Of a DNA stretch of 49,922 nucleotides, positions 29,801-40,319 are shown piece after piece (position 1 is the stretch's first letter; every line of letters starts with the position of its first letter). The notes under the pieces are model-generated. The model was not told the DNA's origin and did not search any database. It saw only the letters and a list, made by a program, of their open reading frames with translations. Made by a program: the position numbers and the translations under genes. Source of the DNA: Mycoplasmopsis felifaucium ATCC 43428 (GTDB lineage Bacteria > Bacillota_I > Bacilli_A > Mycoplasmatales > Metamycoplasmataceae); contig NZ_JHXS01000005.1 in the NCBI RefSeq assembly GCF_000687775.1, forward strand, positions 1 to 49,922. Reading direction: 5' to 3'.

Positions 29801-31423
29801 ATGAGATTTAAAAAAGGTTTTTTATTGCTTGCTCCAATAGTATCAATAGTTCCTGCTGTAGCGATTTCTGCGGGATGCACTAAAACAGAAAATGTCGAAA
29901 AGATGGAAACAACTAAAAACTTTAGAAAATACTTAACATCCGTTCAAGGCAGATGGGCTGGCAATATTAGTAACTTCAAAAATGTTAAAGAAGATAATAC
30001 AGGTATAAAAGATATTACTGGTGATAGTTTTGAACAAAGTCAACTTCAACCACTCCACCCATTAAGTGAAAAAGTTAATCCAGATGTTGCAAACTACGGT
30101 AGTTTCCACGCATACTTATGACTAAAAAATGAAATTACTGGTATGGGCTATGCCAACAAAGATACACAAATTATGTATCCAGGTCAAGCTGAAGTAACTA
30201 AAAAAACAGAAAAAAATACAGAAGGTAAAGACATTACCTTTTATGAAGCAACTCCAAAAAATGGTACCACATATGTGAAAACCAGAGGTTCAAAAGCTAG
30301 TGAAAGAGGAATTTACTACTTAAATAGTGTTAAAGAAACTCTTACACCATTATTAAAAACACAAGGCGTTGTAACACAAGGTTTCTTATGAAGAGGTCCA
30401 GATAGAGCAAACGGAGTTTACTCATTCAACAACGTAGGTCAAAACCTTATCGTAACAATTGAGCCAGGTGTAGAAGGCATTAAACCTGAAGATGTAAAAG
30501 ATTTCTGAATTGTTTCACACTACGATTCAACAATTATGCTTGGCGAAGGACACAAGAAAAATTCTTGAGGTGCAACCGATAATGGTACAGGTGTTGCTAC
30601 AAACTTATCATTATTACAACACTACTCAAAAGCTGAAAATAGAAAGAAATTAGGTGTAAGATTACACATTATTTTTGCAGATGCTGAAGAAGTTGGTGTT
30701 CTTGGTACAAATGCTTTTGTACATCAATTCTTAACACCAACTCCTGACACATCAACAGGTAAAGAAACTAATGAATTATTAGCAAAGAGTGTAGGTATGA
30801 TTAACTTAGATACTGTTGCTGGTGGTGATAAACTTTATGTACACTCGCCTAATACTCCTACTGCAGGTAACACTTCAACACGCATTAGAGATCAATTAAA
30901 TGCATTATCAACAACTATCGCTAGAGCTGAAAAGAATTATGATGGTATTTTAGAAATCCACCCACAATTCTACAAAGAAGACTTTAAAGCAGGTGAAACG
31001 GGCGATTGATCAGATCACGCACCATTCTATTTGGTTGCTAAATTACCTATTGCATACATCGAATCAACAAACTTCAACGTTTATTCAAAAGAAGGAGCCT
31101 ACGATGGTTATGCTCAAACAAACGATCCTAAAGCATGAGTAACTAAAAATGGCGATCATGTCAATTTAGTACCAGTGCACAAAAATGGTTCAGAATTAAC
31201 ACTTTATGATTTACCAGAAGGTGTGAAATTAGATGACGTTCTTATTGCTGGTGATATTTGACACAGTCACTTTGACCGTTTAGATTGAGTCGACAAGAAT
31301 AGATACCCATTAATCTACAAACAACTAAATGCTGTATTTAAGAACTTGGTATTCTACTTCGATACAATTTGAGAAAAAACAACTAATAGCAACGGCGAAG
31401 AAGTATTTAAATTAGATTTATAA
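29801..31423 (+). CDS. M28-type zinc peptidase lipoprotein
   Basis: 540 residues. A lipoprotein signal (MRFKKGFLLLAPIVS, then ISAGC lipobox, Cys26) places it on the outer surface. The M28 aminopeptidase-like metal ligands appear in order: IVSHYDS (His, Asp), WGATDNGTGVA (bridging Asp), IFADAEEVGVLGT (catalytic and metal Glu), MINLDTVAGG (Asp) and a C-terminal His (GDIWHSHFDRLDW, or DWSDHAPFY). It would release amino acids or short peptides from host proteins for uptake. The G+C content looks somewhat higher than in its neighbours and Trp is UGA throughout. Monocistronic, with its own promoter, candidate operator and strong terminator, and flanked by related non-coding elements (R1, R2). Confidence 0.87.
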
Positions 31424-31471
31424 CGATGATTTCAAATCTACTTTAACTAAGGAGCTACATTGTAATTACAA

Positions 31472-31506
31472 ACGCACACATATTAGATTAGATTTAATGT
31501 GTGTGT
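31472..31506 (+). terminator. Terminator of the M28 gene
   Basis: ACGCACACAT...ATGTGTGTGT stem (one G-U pair) with a 15-base loop, followed by TTTTTATTTT. Confidence 0.8.
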
Positions 31507-31535
31507 GTTTTTATTTTGTTTATATTCAATAAAAT

Positions 31536-31554
31536 AAAAAGATACATCTTTTTT
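31536..31554 (-). terminator. Terminator of topA
   Basis: AAAAAGAT...ATCTTTTTT palindrome followed by TTATTTTATTG on the minus strand, about 65 bases past the topA stop. Similar to the palindrome at 29402-29415. Confidence 0.6.
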
Positions 31555-31581
31555 ATAGATATACCTTATTATTTTTTAGGT

Positions 31582-31603
31582 TGTAGCTTTTGTGATTACA
31601 ATC
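31582..31603 (-). repeat. Element R2, inverted relative to R1
   Basis: Minus-strand core beginning GATTGTAATCACAAAA, 18 of 22 bases identical to R1 at 29372-29393. It lies between the topA stop and its terminator, so it would be in the topA 3' untranslated region. Confidence 0.4.
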
Positions 31604-31619
31604 TGCGAAAAACTCAATA

Positions 31620-33488
31620 TTATGAGGTCTTCTTTTTAAATTTAAAGAATCTTCTTTTTGGTTTCTCTGCATTATCTAAACTTCTTGTATATTTACATTT
31701 TGGGAAGTTATTGCAAGCAATAAATTTATCACCATATCTATTTTTGCGAATAAGTAGTTCGCCACTATCATCAGGACAGTTTTCATTAAGTTTTTCTGGC
31801 TCAATTAATGTGTGCTCAACTGTTTCAGAGGCCTTTTCATAATTTGAAGTAAATTTATTATAAAAATCAGTCATAACAGGTTCTACAGCAATTTTATTTT
31901 GAGCAATCATATCTAATTCTTCTTCAACTTTTGCTGTATATCCTTCGTTAATAATATCTGGGAAACCTAATAGCAGCTTACTTAAAACAAGTTTTCCAAA
32001 TTCAGTTGGGTGAAGAGCTCCATTTTCATTAATAACATATTCACGCTGCAAAATAATTTTAACAGTCGATGCAAATGTTGAAGGTCTACCGACTTTAATT
32101 TCATCAAGTTTTTCGATTAATGCACCTTCTGAGTATCTAGCAGGCGGTTTAGTTTGATGATTTCCAATATTAAATTCTTGTACATCAATTTCTTGATTTT
32201 CTGAATAATTAGGATCAGTAGTTTCTTCTTTTTCACCTTTAACAATGTAATATCCGTCAAAAACGATTGAACTAGCAGTTCACTTAAATGCTAAAGTATT
32301 CTTCTTAAAAGTATAGGTTTTAGCTTTTCTGACTGGAGGTGTCATTAAACATTGTAATGTGTGTTCATAAATGAGCTTATAAATTTGGTAGTCATAGTTA
32401 TTCAAATCATATTTAGCTTTAGCTTCTTCAGGTAAAAGAGTTATATCAGTTGGTCTAATAGCTTCATGGGCATCTTGGTCGCCTTTAAAACCTTTAATTT
32501 CAGCTAATACGTATTCTTTTCCAAATTTATTTTCAATATATTTATGTGCTGCATTAATGAAATTTTGGCTTAATCTTGTACTATCTGTACGTGGGTAGCT
32601 TATTAAACCACCATCGCCATAACCTTCATATAATTTTTGAGCAGAAGTTTGTGTAACACCTGAAGAAAAAGGGCTTTTCTTATACAAAACAGCCTGTTTT
32701 AAAGGTGTTAATCTACCAACGCTTCTTGTAGTTTCTTTAATATTTTTAACAATTAATTTATTAGTAGGTTCTTTATCTAAAACTTTTTTAACTGATTCTA
32801 ATTCGCTTGGATAAACCCAGTTTTTTTCATCGGCTAAATGCTTGTCAATATAAATGGAAGCTAAAACATTATCATTTATTTTAGCCTCAACAGTATGGTA
32901 CTCAACAGGAATAAAGCTGTTTATTTCGTTTTCTCTATCGACTACTAATTTCAAAGCAATTGACTGAACTCTACCAGCAGAAGGGGTACTTGGAGAATTT
33001 GAAAGTTTAATTTGCATTAAATGGCTTAATCTAAACCCTATGATTCTGTCTAACATTCTTCTTGCTTTTTGAGCTTCAATTAAGTTTTGGTCAAGTTTTC
33101 CAGGGTGATTAATAGCCTGTAAAATAGCGTCTTTGGTAATTTCATTGTATTTAATTCTTGAATATTTGTCTTCACATTTTAAATACTTAACTAAATGTTC
33201 ACCAATAGCTTCGCCTTCACGGTCAGGGTCAGTTGCAATGTAAACAATTGAAGCTTTTTTAACAACTTCTTTAAGTTTTTTAACAACTTCTTTTTTAGTA
33301 CTATCTAACACATATTTAGGTTCTCATTTTTCTAAATCTATGCCCAATCTCATAGCACCTGAAGTACTTAATTTAACTATATGACCAACTGAAGCTAAAA
33401 CTTCATAACCTTCGCCAAGATATTTTTTAATTGTTTCAACCTTATTAGGAGACTCAACGATAACTAACTTATTCATTACTGTATTCAT
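31620..33488 (-). CDS. topA: DNA topoisomerase I
   Basis: 622 residues. Relaxes negative supercoils through a 5'-phosphotyrosine. Visible: N-terminal Toprim domain ([20 protein letters not shown] and [16 protein letters not shown]), [15 protein letters not shown], active-site Tyr in [22 protein letters not shown], and a C-terminal zinc ribbon remnant with [13 protein letters not shown]...[12 protein letters not shown]. Shorter than E. coli TopA, which has several C-terminal ribbons, but usual for mollicutes. UGA Trp codons fall at EKWEPKY and the KWTASSI region. The ATG at 33488 lies seven bases after TATAAAAT and lacks a Shine-Dalgarno, so it looks leaderless; a second in-frame ATG at 33476 is possible. 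Confidence 0.95.
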
Positions 33489-33495
33489 ATTATTT

Positions 33496-33503
33496 ATTTT
33501 ATA
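33496..33503 (-). promoter_or_regulatory. -10 box of topA (leaderless type)
   Basis: TATAAAAT on the minus strand, seven bases before the ATG at 33488. Confidence 0.4.
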
Positions 33504-33584
33504 ACAATATCCTTATTATTAAAGTGCTTAAAATTGATTTTTACAGCTAGATTTCAAATAATATTTATTATATTAATGTATTAA

Positions 33585-33590
33585 TATAAA
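33585..33590 (+). promoter_or_regulatory. -10 box of ftsY-ylxM (leaderless type)
   Basis: TATAAA (context TAATATAAAATTG), eight bases before the ftsY ATG. No Shine-Dalgarno. Confidence 0.4.
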
Positions 33591-33598
33591 ATTGAATT

Positions 33599-34660
33599 AT
33601 GGGATTTTTTGGATATTTAAAAGAAAAATTATTTGGTTGGAGAAAAAAATCTAAAGAAGAAAAAGTTGCAGCCAAAGAACAAGAATTATTAAAACAAGAA
33701 GAAGAAGAATTATTAAAATCAAAAAAACTTGAAAAATATAGTACTGGTTTAACTAAAACAGGTTCACTTGGTGCAAAAATATTAACTTTGCAAAATAAAT
33801 ACAACAAAATTGATGAAGAATATTTTGATGAATTAGAAGAAATTCTTATAATGGCGGATATTAATGCAAAATTAGTTAATGCAATTATTACTCATATTAA
33901 AAATGAAGTAAAAATTAGAATGCTAAGCGATCCAAAAGAAATTGGAGAACTTATTGCTGATCAAATGTTTGTTATTTATACTAATAAAAGCGTAGTTGAT
34001 ACAACATTAAATTATCAAGATGATAAACTTAATATATTTATTTTTATTGGTGTAAATGGTTCAGGAAAAACTACAAGCATAGCTAAAATTGCTCACAAAT
34101 TTGTAAAGGAAGGCAAAAAAGTTTTAGTAGCTGCAGCCGATACATTTAGAGCCGGTGCAGTAGATCAATTAAGTGTTTGAGCCGATAGAGTTCATGCAGA
34201 CATTGTTAAACCAGTAAAAGAAAATGCTGATCCAGCCAGCGTAGTATACGAAGCTTTAGAAAAGGCAAAAAAGGAAAATTACGATCTATTATTAATAGAT
34301 ACAGCAGGTAGACTTCAAAATAAGGTTAATTTGATGAAAGAACTTGAAAAAATTTATCAAATTATTCATAAATTCGAACCTGATGCTCCTCAAGAATGTC
34401 TTCTTGTTTTGGATGCTACAACAGGTCAAAATGGTGTTAGCCAAGCAAAAGCTTTTAGTGAAGTCGCTAATACTACTGGAATTATTTTAACTAAAATGGA
34501 TGGAACTTCTAAAGGCGGTATTGTTTTATCAATTAAAGATGAGTTTGGCATAAACGTTAAATATATCGGCCTGGGAGAAGGGCTTGAAGATCTTCAAGAG
34601 TTTGACTTAGATAACTTTATTTATGAAATGACTAAGGAACTAATTTCTAGAGATGAATAA
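33599..34660 (+). CDS. ftsY: Signal recognition particle receptor FtsY
   Basis: 353 residues. GTPase that docks SRP-ribosome complexes at the membrane. A short N-terminal charged, coiled part (residues 1-50, EEK/KQEEEE runs) replaces the long acidic A domain of E. coli. Then the NG domain: P-loop [14 protein letters not shown] (151-164), [37 protein letters not shown] and [15 protein letters not shown] at the C-terminus. The UGA at about 34178 is Trp in LSVWADRV. Its last eight bases overlap ylxM (ATGAATAA), the usual coupling of an SRP GTPase gene with ylxM. Confidence 0.97.
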
Positions 34661-34883
34661 AGATATTAAAAATATTGAAAATATTGAACATTTGTGTACT
34701 TTATATGATAAATTCCAATCATTTTTAACTCAAACACAAAATCAAGCATTTCAGCTTTATTTTTTTGAAAACCTTTCATATTCTGAAATTGCTGAGATCA
34801 CAGCAACAACAAGAAGTGCTGCATATGACAGTGTAAATAAAGCAATTAAAAAATTACTTAATCTTGAAAATAAAATATCTTAA
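34653..34883 (+). CDS. ylxM: YlxM/UPF0122 helix-turn-helix protein
   Basis: 76 residues. A sigma-70 region-4-like helix-turn-helix (LYFFENLSYSEIAEITATTR, then SAAYDSVNKAIKKLL), characteristic of YlxM (p13), which is found with ffh or ftsY in Firmicutes and mollicutes and is associated with SRP. Shorter than the usual 105-110 residues, lacking the C-terminal part, as often in mycoplasmas. It overlaps ftsY by eight bases, implying translational coupling. Its direct action on SRP here is inferred. Confidence 0.88.
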   Translation: MNKDIKNIENIEHLCTLYDKFQSFLTQTQNQAFQLYFFENLSYSEIAEITATTRSAAYDSVNKAIKKLLNLENKIS

Positions 34884-34910
34884 AAGACTGTTTTAGAGAT
34901 AATTTAGAAA

Positions 34911-34939
34911 AAAGATATGTCATTAAAAGACATATCTTT
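34911..34939. terminator. Bidirectional terminator, ylxM / thermonuclease lipoprotein
   Basis: AAAGATATGTC-7 bases-GACATATCTTT, a perfect 11-bp stem with T-runs at both ends. It lies between two convergent genes. Confidence 0.85.
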
Positions 34940-34941
34940 TA

Positions 34942-35742
34942 TTATGGATAAATTTTACTATAGTCAGCTTCAGGCGAATAGATACCTAATTTATTTTGTT
35001 TTGCATGATCGCTACATTCTTGCAAGAAATTATAATATTCTGTATTGTCTGTATAGTATTTGCTTGTTTTTTTGTTTGAGATATAGTGAACTCTAGAAAT
35101 TCCATTTCAAGCAATAAGAGCATTTAGATTATAGTATTTACCGTTGTTGGCTTTAATATAAATGATTGAGACAATTCTAGCATATGGATCACACATATAT
35201 ACTGGAACTTCAGGATTTCTACTATTATTGCCACCTTTTGTTTTTTGAGGAACTACATATACTTCAGTAGGATAAAAACTCATGCCTTTATTTTTCTGTG
35301 GAGAGTTATATCTATAAACATCAGAATAAGCTTTAGTGAATTCTTCAGCTATTTTTCCATATTTTAATTGATCTCCTTCAGTATCCACAAATTGACCTTC
35401 TAGATTTCTTTGGTGTGTTTCAGGTGTGTCAATTCCTGCAAATCTAAAAACATAATTATTTGAAGTTCTGAAAGTATCGCCATCGTTATATCATACGATG
35501 TCCACTTTCAAAGCTTTATTCAATTCTAATTTATTAGTAAGTGGATATTTTTCTAAAAATCGTTCATCAGCTGGAAAATCGCCTACTGAAAGATGTAAAT
35601 TTGCAGAAGAACTTGAGTTATTTATTGAACTATTTTCACTTGTATTTTTTTCTATATCCTTTGCCGTATTCGTGCACGAAACAGCCACATATGAAAAAAA
35701 TGATAATGGGATTATATAGTTGAATAATAATTTAAATTTCAT
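34942..35742 (-). CDS. Thermonuclease (SNase)-like lipoprotein
   Basis: 266 residues. A lipoprotein signal (IIPLSFFSYVAVSC, Cys23) is followed by a Ser/Asn-rich spacer to about 55. The staphylococcal nuclease fold then shows DIVWYNDGDTFRT (catalytic-site Asp of the strand), FRFAGIDTPETH (Arg and Asp-Thr-Pro-Glu), CDPYARIVSIIYI (second Arg) and NALIAWNGISRVHY. Surface Ca2+-dependent nucleases of this type supply mycoplasmas with nucleotide precursors and degrade neutrophil DNA traps. Insertions such as KTKGGNNSRNPEVP lengthen the usual fold. UGA is Trp in VWYNDG and AWNGIS. Near-leaderless start, with TATTAT 12 bases before the ATG. Confidence 0.85.
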
Positions 35743-35817
35743 AACAATATTAATATAATACTAAATTATTAATTAGTTAATTTTTAATAATATATTCCAT
35801 ATTATTTCCATAAAAAA

Positions 35818-35835
35818 AGAGGATAAAAATCCTCT
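35818..35835 (-). terminator. Terminator of the helicase gene
   Basis: AGAGGAT...ATCCTCT stem followed by TTTTTTTATGG on the minus strand. The stem overlaps the TAG stop codon. Confidence 0.8.
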
Positions 35836-38800
35836 AATTTGTATTCTTAATATTTTCATTGCCAATATAAATTTCTTGGCTTAATATTTGAGTTCACTCC
35901 TTGGTCATGTCGTCAAAAGATGCAATTTGTTTAATTTCACGAGGAATTTCAAATTTTTCTTCTTCAATAATTTCTAAATTAACAAGCATTTTTTTAGTTC
36001 TTAAAACTGGTAATTTATGTACTTCGATATTATTTTCTGGTTCTCCTATTAAAACTGTGATTGTTTTTTCTTCGTCCTGAAGTATTGTATTATTATCAAC
36101 TTGTTCAACATTAATCTTACTATTATTTTCTATAACATCTGTTTTATAGTCTTTTTCATCAAATAATTTAGCTACATCAGCTGATAATTCTACCTCAATA
36201 TCATCTTCCTTTTTAACGTCATTGGCAATATACTCTTCTCTTAAATCTTCGTAAGAATTAATTATGCCAATAATTTCATCTTTTTTAACTTCTCAAAGGA
36301 TTCTATCTAATTTATAAACTGTATAATTTTTACTTCTAATAAAGTTACATAAATCATTAGACATTATGAAGTCTTCAGGTTTATTTGCATATGCATAATT
36401 ATCAACCACAAAACAAATTGCAGGTTTATTATTTTTCTTAATTACATAATCTACTTGCAATGTTCCAATAACTTCATTTTCAGCTAATTCTAAAAAGTTT
36501 TTATCCACAGTAGCTTCAATTAATGTATTTTTAATTTCTAAACTTAAGTCTGTTTTTTCGGTTTCTAAATTATTTTTATTATGTGCTAAAAAGTTTTTTC
36601 TGTCAGCATCGCTTAATTCTAAAAACTCAAGCCATCTTTTAAAAATAATTGCATCTTCATTATTTGTTAAGACATTGACATCTTCAGCATTGATAGATTT
36701 AATAACGATCATTTTATCTTTAGCTCTAGAAACTGCAACATTTAACGCATTCATACCGCCAGGACGACCAACATAAGTTGAATGAATTGAGGTTTTATAG
36801 TCATAAGCTACAGACACAATTACTAAATCTGCTTCATCACCTTGAATATTTTCAATATTTCTAAGCAATAAGGTTTGATCATTCACTGCTTTTTCAAGTT
36901 CAGGAAAATTTTTAAAAATATTTGCCGTTATAAAATCTTGTTGTTTAGCATTAAAACATAAAATTATAATTTTGCCGTATTTATTTAGATTTTCATAAGC
37001 TAGTTTTATTGCCAAAGCTGCTTCTGCTATATTTTTATTATCTTCTCATTGTCCATTAGCTTGTATAACTTCAATAGGTTTGTAATTAACTTCCGAATTT
37101 GCCGAATCAATTACATCCAAAGTACTTTCGTAAAAATATTTACTGCTAAAGGTCATTAATGCAGCATAATTTGAACGATAATTTTTGTCTAATAAAACAC
37201 TATAAACACCTAAACTTTTCGCAAAATCTAAAAGCGAATCAACTTTTCCATAAATGCTTTCTTCATCACTAACTCTAACGCCAAATCAATTACTTGGTTT
37301 CATTTGTTTATCATCACCAGCAAGAATTTTAATCTTAGATAAATACAATACAGGAAGACCTTTTTCAAGAAAAATTTGGCTAGATTCATCTAGTATTGAA
37401 TAATCAAATTCTTCTTTTTTTCAGGCGCTTAAGTCAGCATCCGGAGTTACGATAACTACTGGGAATAACTTTTTAATCATATTAGGAAATTTTTTAATGA
37501 ATTTATATGGTTCTAAATTACCTAATCTAATCGTTGCAGCAAATTCAATGTATTCCGCTTTTTCATCAGCATTTAACGAAGAAACTTTATTTATAATGCT
37601 TTTAGCGACAAATTTCTTTAACTCATTTTCATCACTAACTTGATTTAAATTATTTTTAGGAAGTATGTTCACAATATTAATTAAATAATCGTAATCATCT
37701 GCTTTTAGTGTTTTAACTTCAGCTAAAATTTCATTTAGGTTACCTTGGTAATGTTTAAAATCATTGAATAAAGTTTTTGCAACTTTTTTAATGTCTCTAT
37801 TAAGTTTTTTATGCGGCTTAAATCTTACTTTATTTAGTTTAAGCATATTTACCAAAAGTTGCTTAGAATATTCAAATTCAAAACTTTCAGGATATTTAAT
37901 ATTACGTGGTAGATTTACTATTTTTTCTCAGAATTCACTTGTATAACACTCAAATGTATTATGTATTTTTGCAATTATCTTAGTCGCTTCCAAAAATCTC
38001 GAATCAGAAGAAATAGTACCAATATTATTCACAAAGTTTAAATCTTCATAGTTAATAATCCTTAATGGTTTTAATGAATCCTTTTCGTCAAAGTTTTCTA
38101 AATAATATAAATATTCTTTTAGTGGAGCGTAAAAACTCTTCTTATTCATATTTTTAGAATTTAACATAAATAGACAAAATGGTTGTAATGCTCCCATTCT
38201 ATTTCTAATAACTTCTAAGGCAGCTTTTTTTTGGCTACATACTAATGATGTTTTTCCGTAAACAAGTAGATTTGTAAGTATATTCACAATAGTTTGACTT
38301 TTTCCTGTTCCAGGAGGGCCTCATATTATTGTATTTTGATTAAGTGAGCTTGCGATAGCTTTATCTTGTGAAAAATTAGTTGGAGTAATTTTAAATATAC
38401 TGGTTTTAGGATTATAAATTGTATCATTGATACGTTTTTTATAGATGTTTTTGTTAAATTCAATGTCAATAATTTTATTAAGTTCATTATTCTCAATAAT
38501 TTCAAGCATTCTATTTCTAACATATCCACCTGATGGTTGAAATAAACCTAAAACTATACCAGGTTCAAAATCAAGTGATTTATTAGAAATAAGCTCACTA
38601 TCAATATTTTTAAACTTTTGATTAATATTGAGATTTAATTGATAAATTTGACCTCATACATTATTCAGATATTTAATTAATTCTTTGATACTTCAGTCGC
38701 CAAAATTATCAGATAAATCTAAATCAAATCCAGCATTTGTTAATAAAAATAGTAATTTTTCATTAATTTTTATATCACCATTAGAAACTAAAAAAGGTCT

Positions 38801-39331
38801 TGCATTTCTAATTTCAATATAAACTTCTTTAAGAAATAAAGGTGCATAAATGCTTTTGCCTTCTATAGATGTTTTAACAAAGAAAAAACCTAAATGCATT
38901 GGCCAAATATTAGTTTCAGTATTAATTTCATTAGCTTTATTCAAAAAGATTTTTCATTTTACTGCTTGTTTTTGAAAAGAAGCTTTTAAATCTGAAATAA
39001 TAATTTCTTTTGCTTGTTTAATATCTTTTTTTAATAATGTTATTTTCGCATTACTTATTTCAATATTATTAAACTTTAAAATTTCCAAAATACCTTCAAA
39101 ATTATCACATTCATTAATTTCTTGAGAAATTCTTAATAAATTCACTTCTAAAATAGGAATATCAAAATTTTTATTTAGATATATATAATTGAAAGCTTCA
39201 GAACCGAATAAAGAATAGAAATCAAAGCAAGTTTTATTATTCACTCTGCAAAAAACCGCAGTATCATTTGGACTTACATCTAATAAATTATTTAGAATAC
39301 TTTGATATTGTTTATTTTTTTCTTTGTCCAT
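35834..39331 (-). CDS. Superfamily 1 helicase with C-terminal nuclease-like domain (1,165 aa)
   Basis: One frame with TGA as Trp. The ATG at 39343 precedes a GGAGG, so the ATG at 39331 five bases after it is the likely start. An N-terminal 330 residues of unclear fold precede the helicase core: Walker A GPPGTGKSQTIVNIL, Walker B FDYSILDESSQI, motif III AGDDKQMKPS, motif IV LDKNYRSNY, motif V NIQGDEADLVIVSVAYD and motif VI NVAVSRAKDKMIVI, an Upf1/DNA2-like SF1B arrangement. Around residues 840-910 TLQVDYVIKK..KPAICFVVD..DFIMSNDL resembles the MTES_1575/Vsr-like PD-(D/E)XK domain often fused to such helicases. An acidic tail of about 150 residues ends the protein. Role in DNA or RNA processing unknown. 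Confidence 0.85.
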
Positions 39332-39453
39332 ATTAGCCTCCATAACATTACTATATTTATAATTATATTAATAAATTTAGTAGTACACCTAAATTAAATT
39401 ATATAAATGGATCTAAATTACTAAAAATACTATAAAACAGAGATATATAAAAA

Positions 39454-39471
39454 ATGACCTATTGGTCATTA
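39454..39471 (-). terminator. Terminator of the LicA-like gene
   Basis: AATGACC-TATT-GGTCATT palindrome followed by TTTTTATATAT on the minus strand. It contains the TAA stop. A copy of TGTTTTATAGT follows 11 bases after the stem. Confidence 0.8.
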
Positions 39472-40203
39472 TGATTCTTTGTATTTTTTTAGTTGTGTAT
39501 CTAATTCATATAAACGCTTTTCGTAAAAATCAGTTTCAAAAGGTAATTTTTCTTGGGAATGAGCTCAAAGAATAACTAAGTAATTAACTAAAATTTTATG
39601 CCTTAAAACAAATAAATAACTATAGTCGTCATACTCTTTTAAAAATGTTGTTTCTTGTTCATCTGTTAATTGTGCACTCTCGATAAAATATGCCAATTCA
39701 AAGTTGACATCTCCTAAGGTAGCATATTCTCAATCACAAATATAAATTTTATTATTTACATCACAAACCATATTTCTAGGTCATAAATCATTGTGTAAGG
39801 GTTTAGTTTTGTCCATTTTACTTAAAGTGGCGTTAACGTGATCATAAAAATTATTTAATGCTGGAATATTAATGTTTTTTTCTCTTAAAATTGATCTATA
39901 AACTTTTACCCTGCGAGCGTGATTTGAAGGGGGAAATGGCAATTTTGAATTATGTAATTCTTTCAAATATCTAGCAATTTGAATTAAATTTTCATCGGTC
40001 ATTTTAGGTTCTGTTCCCTCAATGTATTCTCATTTTGCTATTTTTTCTGAATTTGACAATAATTTAGGCACAAACGAAAATTGAGATAATAAAGAATAAT
40101 CTAATTTATGATTAAAACCAGTATATTTTTTTTCTTGATAAAAATATCCATCTTGCAAGTATGAAATATTTGTAAAACCTATTTTTATATATTTTTTATC
40201 CAT
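39469..40203 (-). CDS. LicA/choline-kinase-like phosphotransferase
   Basis: 244 residues. Aminoglycoside-phosphotransferase/choline kinase fold: Brenner motif LHNDLWPRNMV (His-x-Asp-x4-Asn, catalytic Asp) and the metal-binding YICDWEYATLGDVNFELA (DWE in place of DFG). LicA-type choline kinases make phosphocholine for lipids or surface decoration, and such genes are common in mycoplasmas. Choline is the best guess; other alcohols or a thiamine kinase-like role are possible. Shorter than LicA (about 290 residues) because the N-terminal ATP-lobe is reduced. An upstream in-frame ATG at 40215 is followed by GGAGG, so the ATG at 40203 is chosen. Five UGA Trp codons. Divergent from lepA. Confidence 0.85.
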
Positions 40204-40319
40204 ATTATCCTCCATTTTTATGGATTAATTATAAACAACTTTTTAAAATATGATATTAATGATACCAGTTCCTATATTTTTGGTATATTTTATACATAAA
40301 ATATAACAAGGTGGTTAAC

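Noticed and set aside
29372-31603. R1/R2 elements and the GTTTTATAGT motif as CRISPR repeats or tracrRNA
   Set aside because: No regular repeat-spacer array and no cas gene in the window; copies are isolated and imperfect.
31501-31842. 113-codon ORF on plus between the M28 gene and topA
   Set aside because: It starts inside the M28 terminator and runs antisense through the topA C-terminus; shadow of topA.
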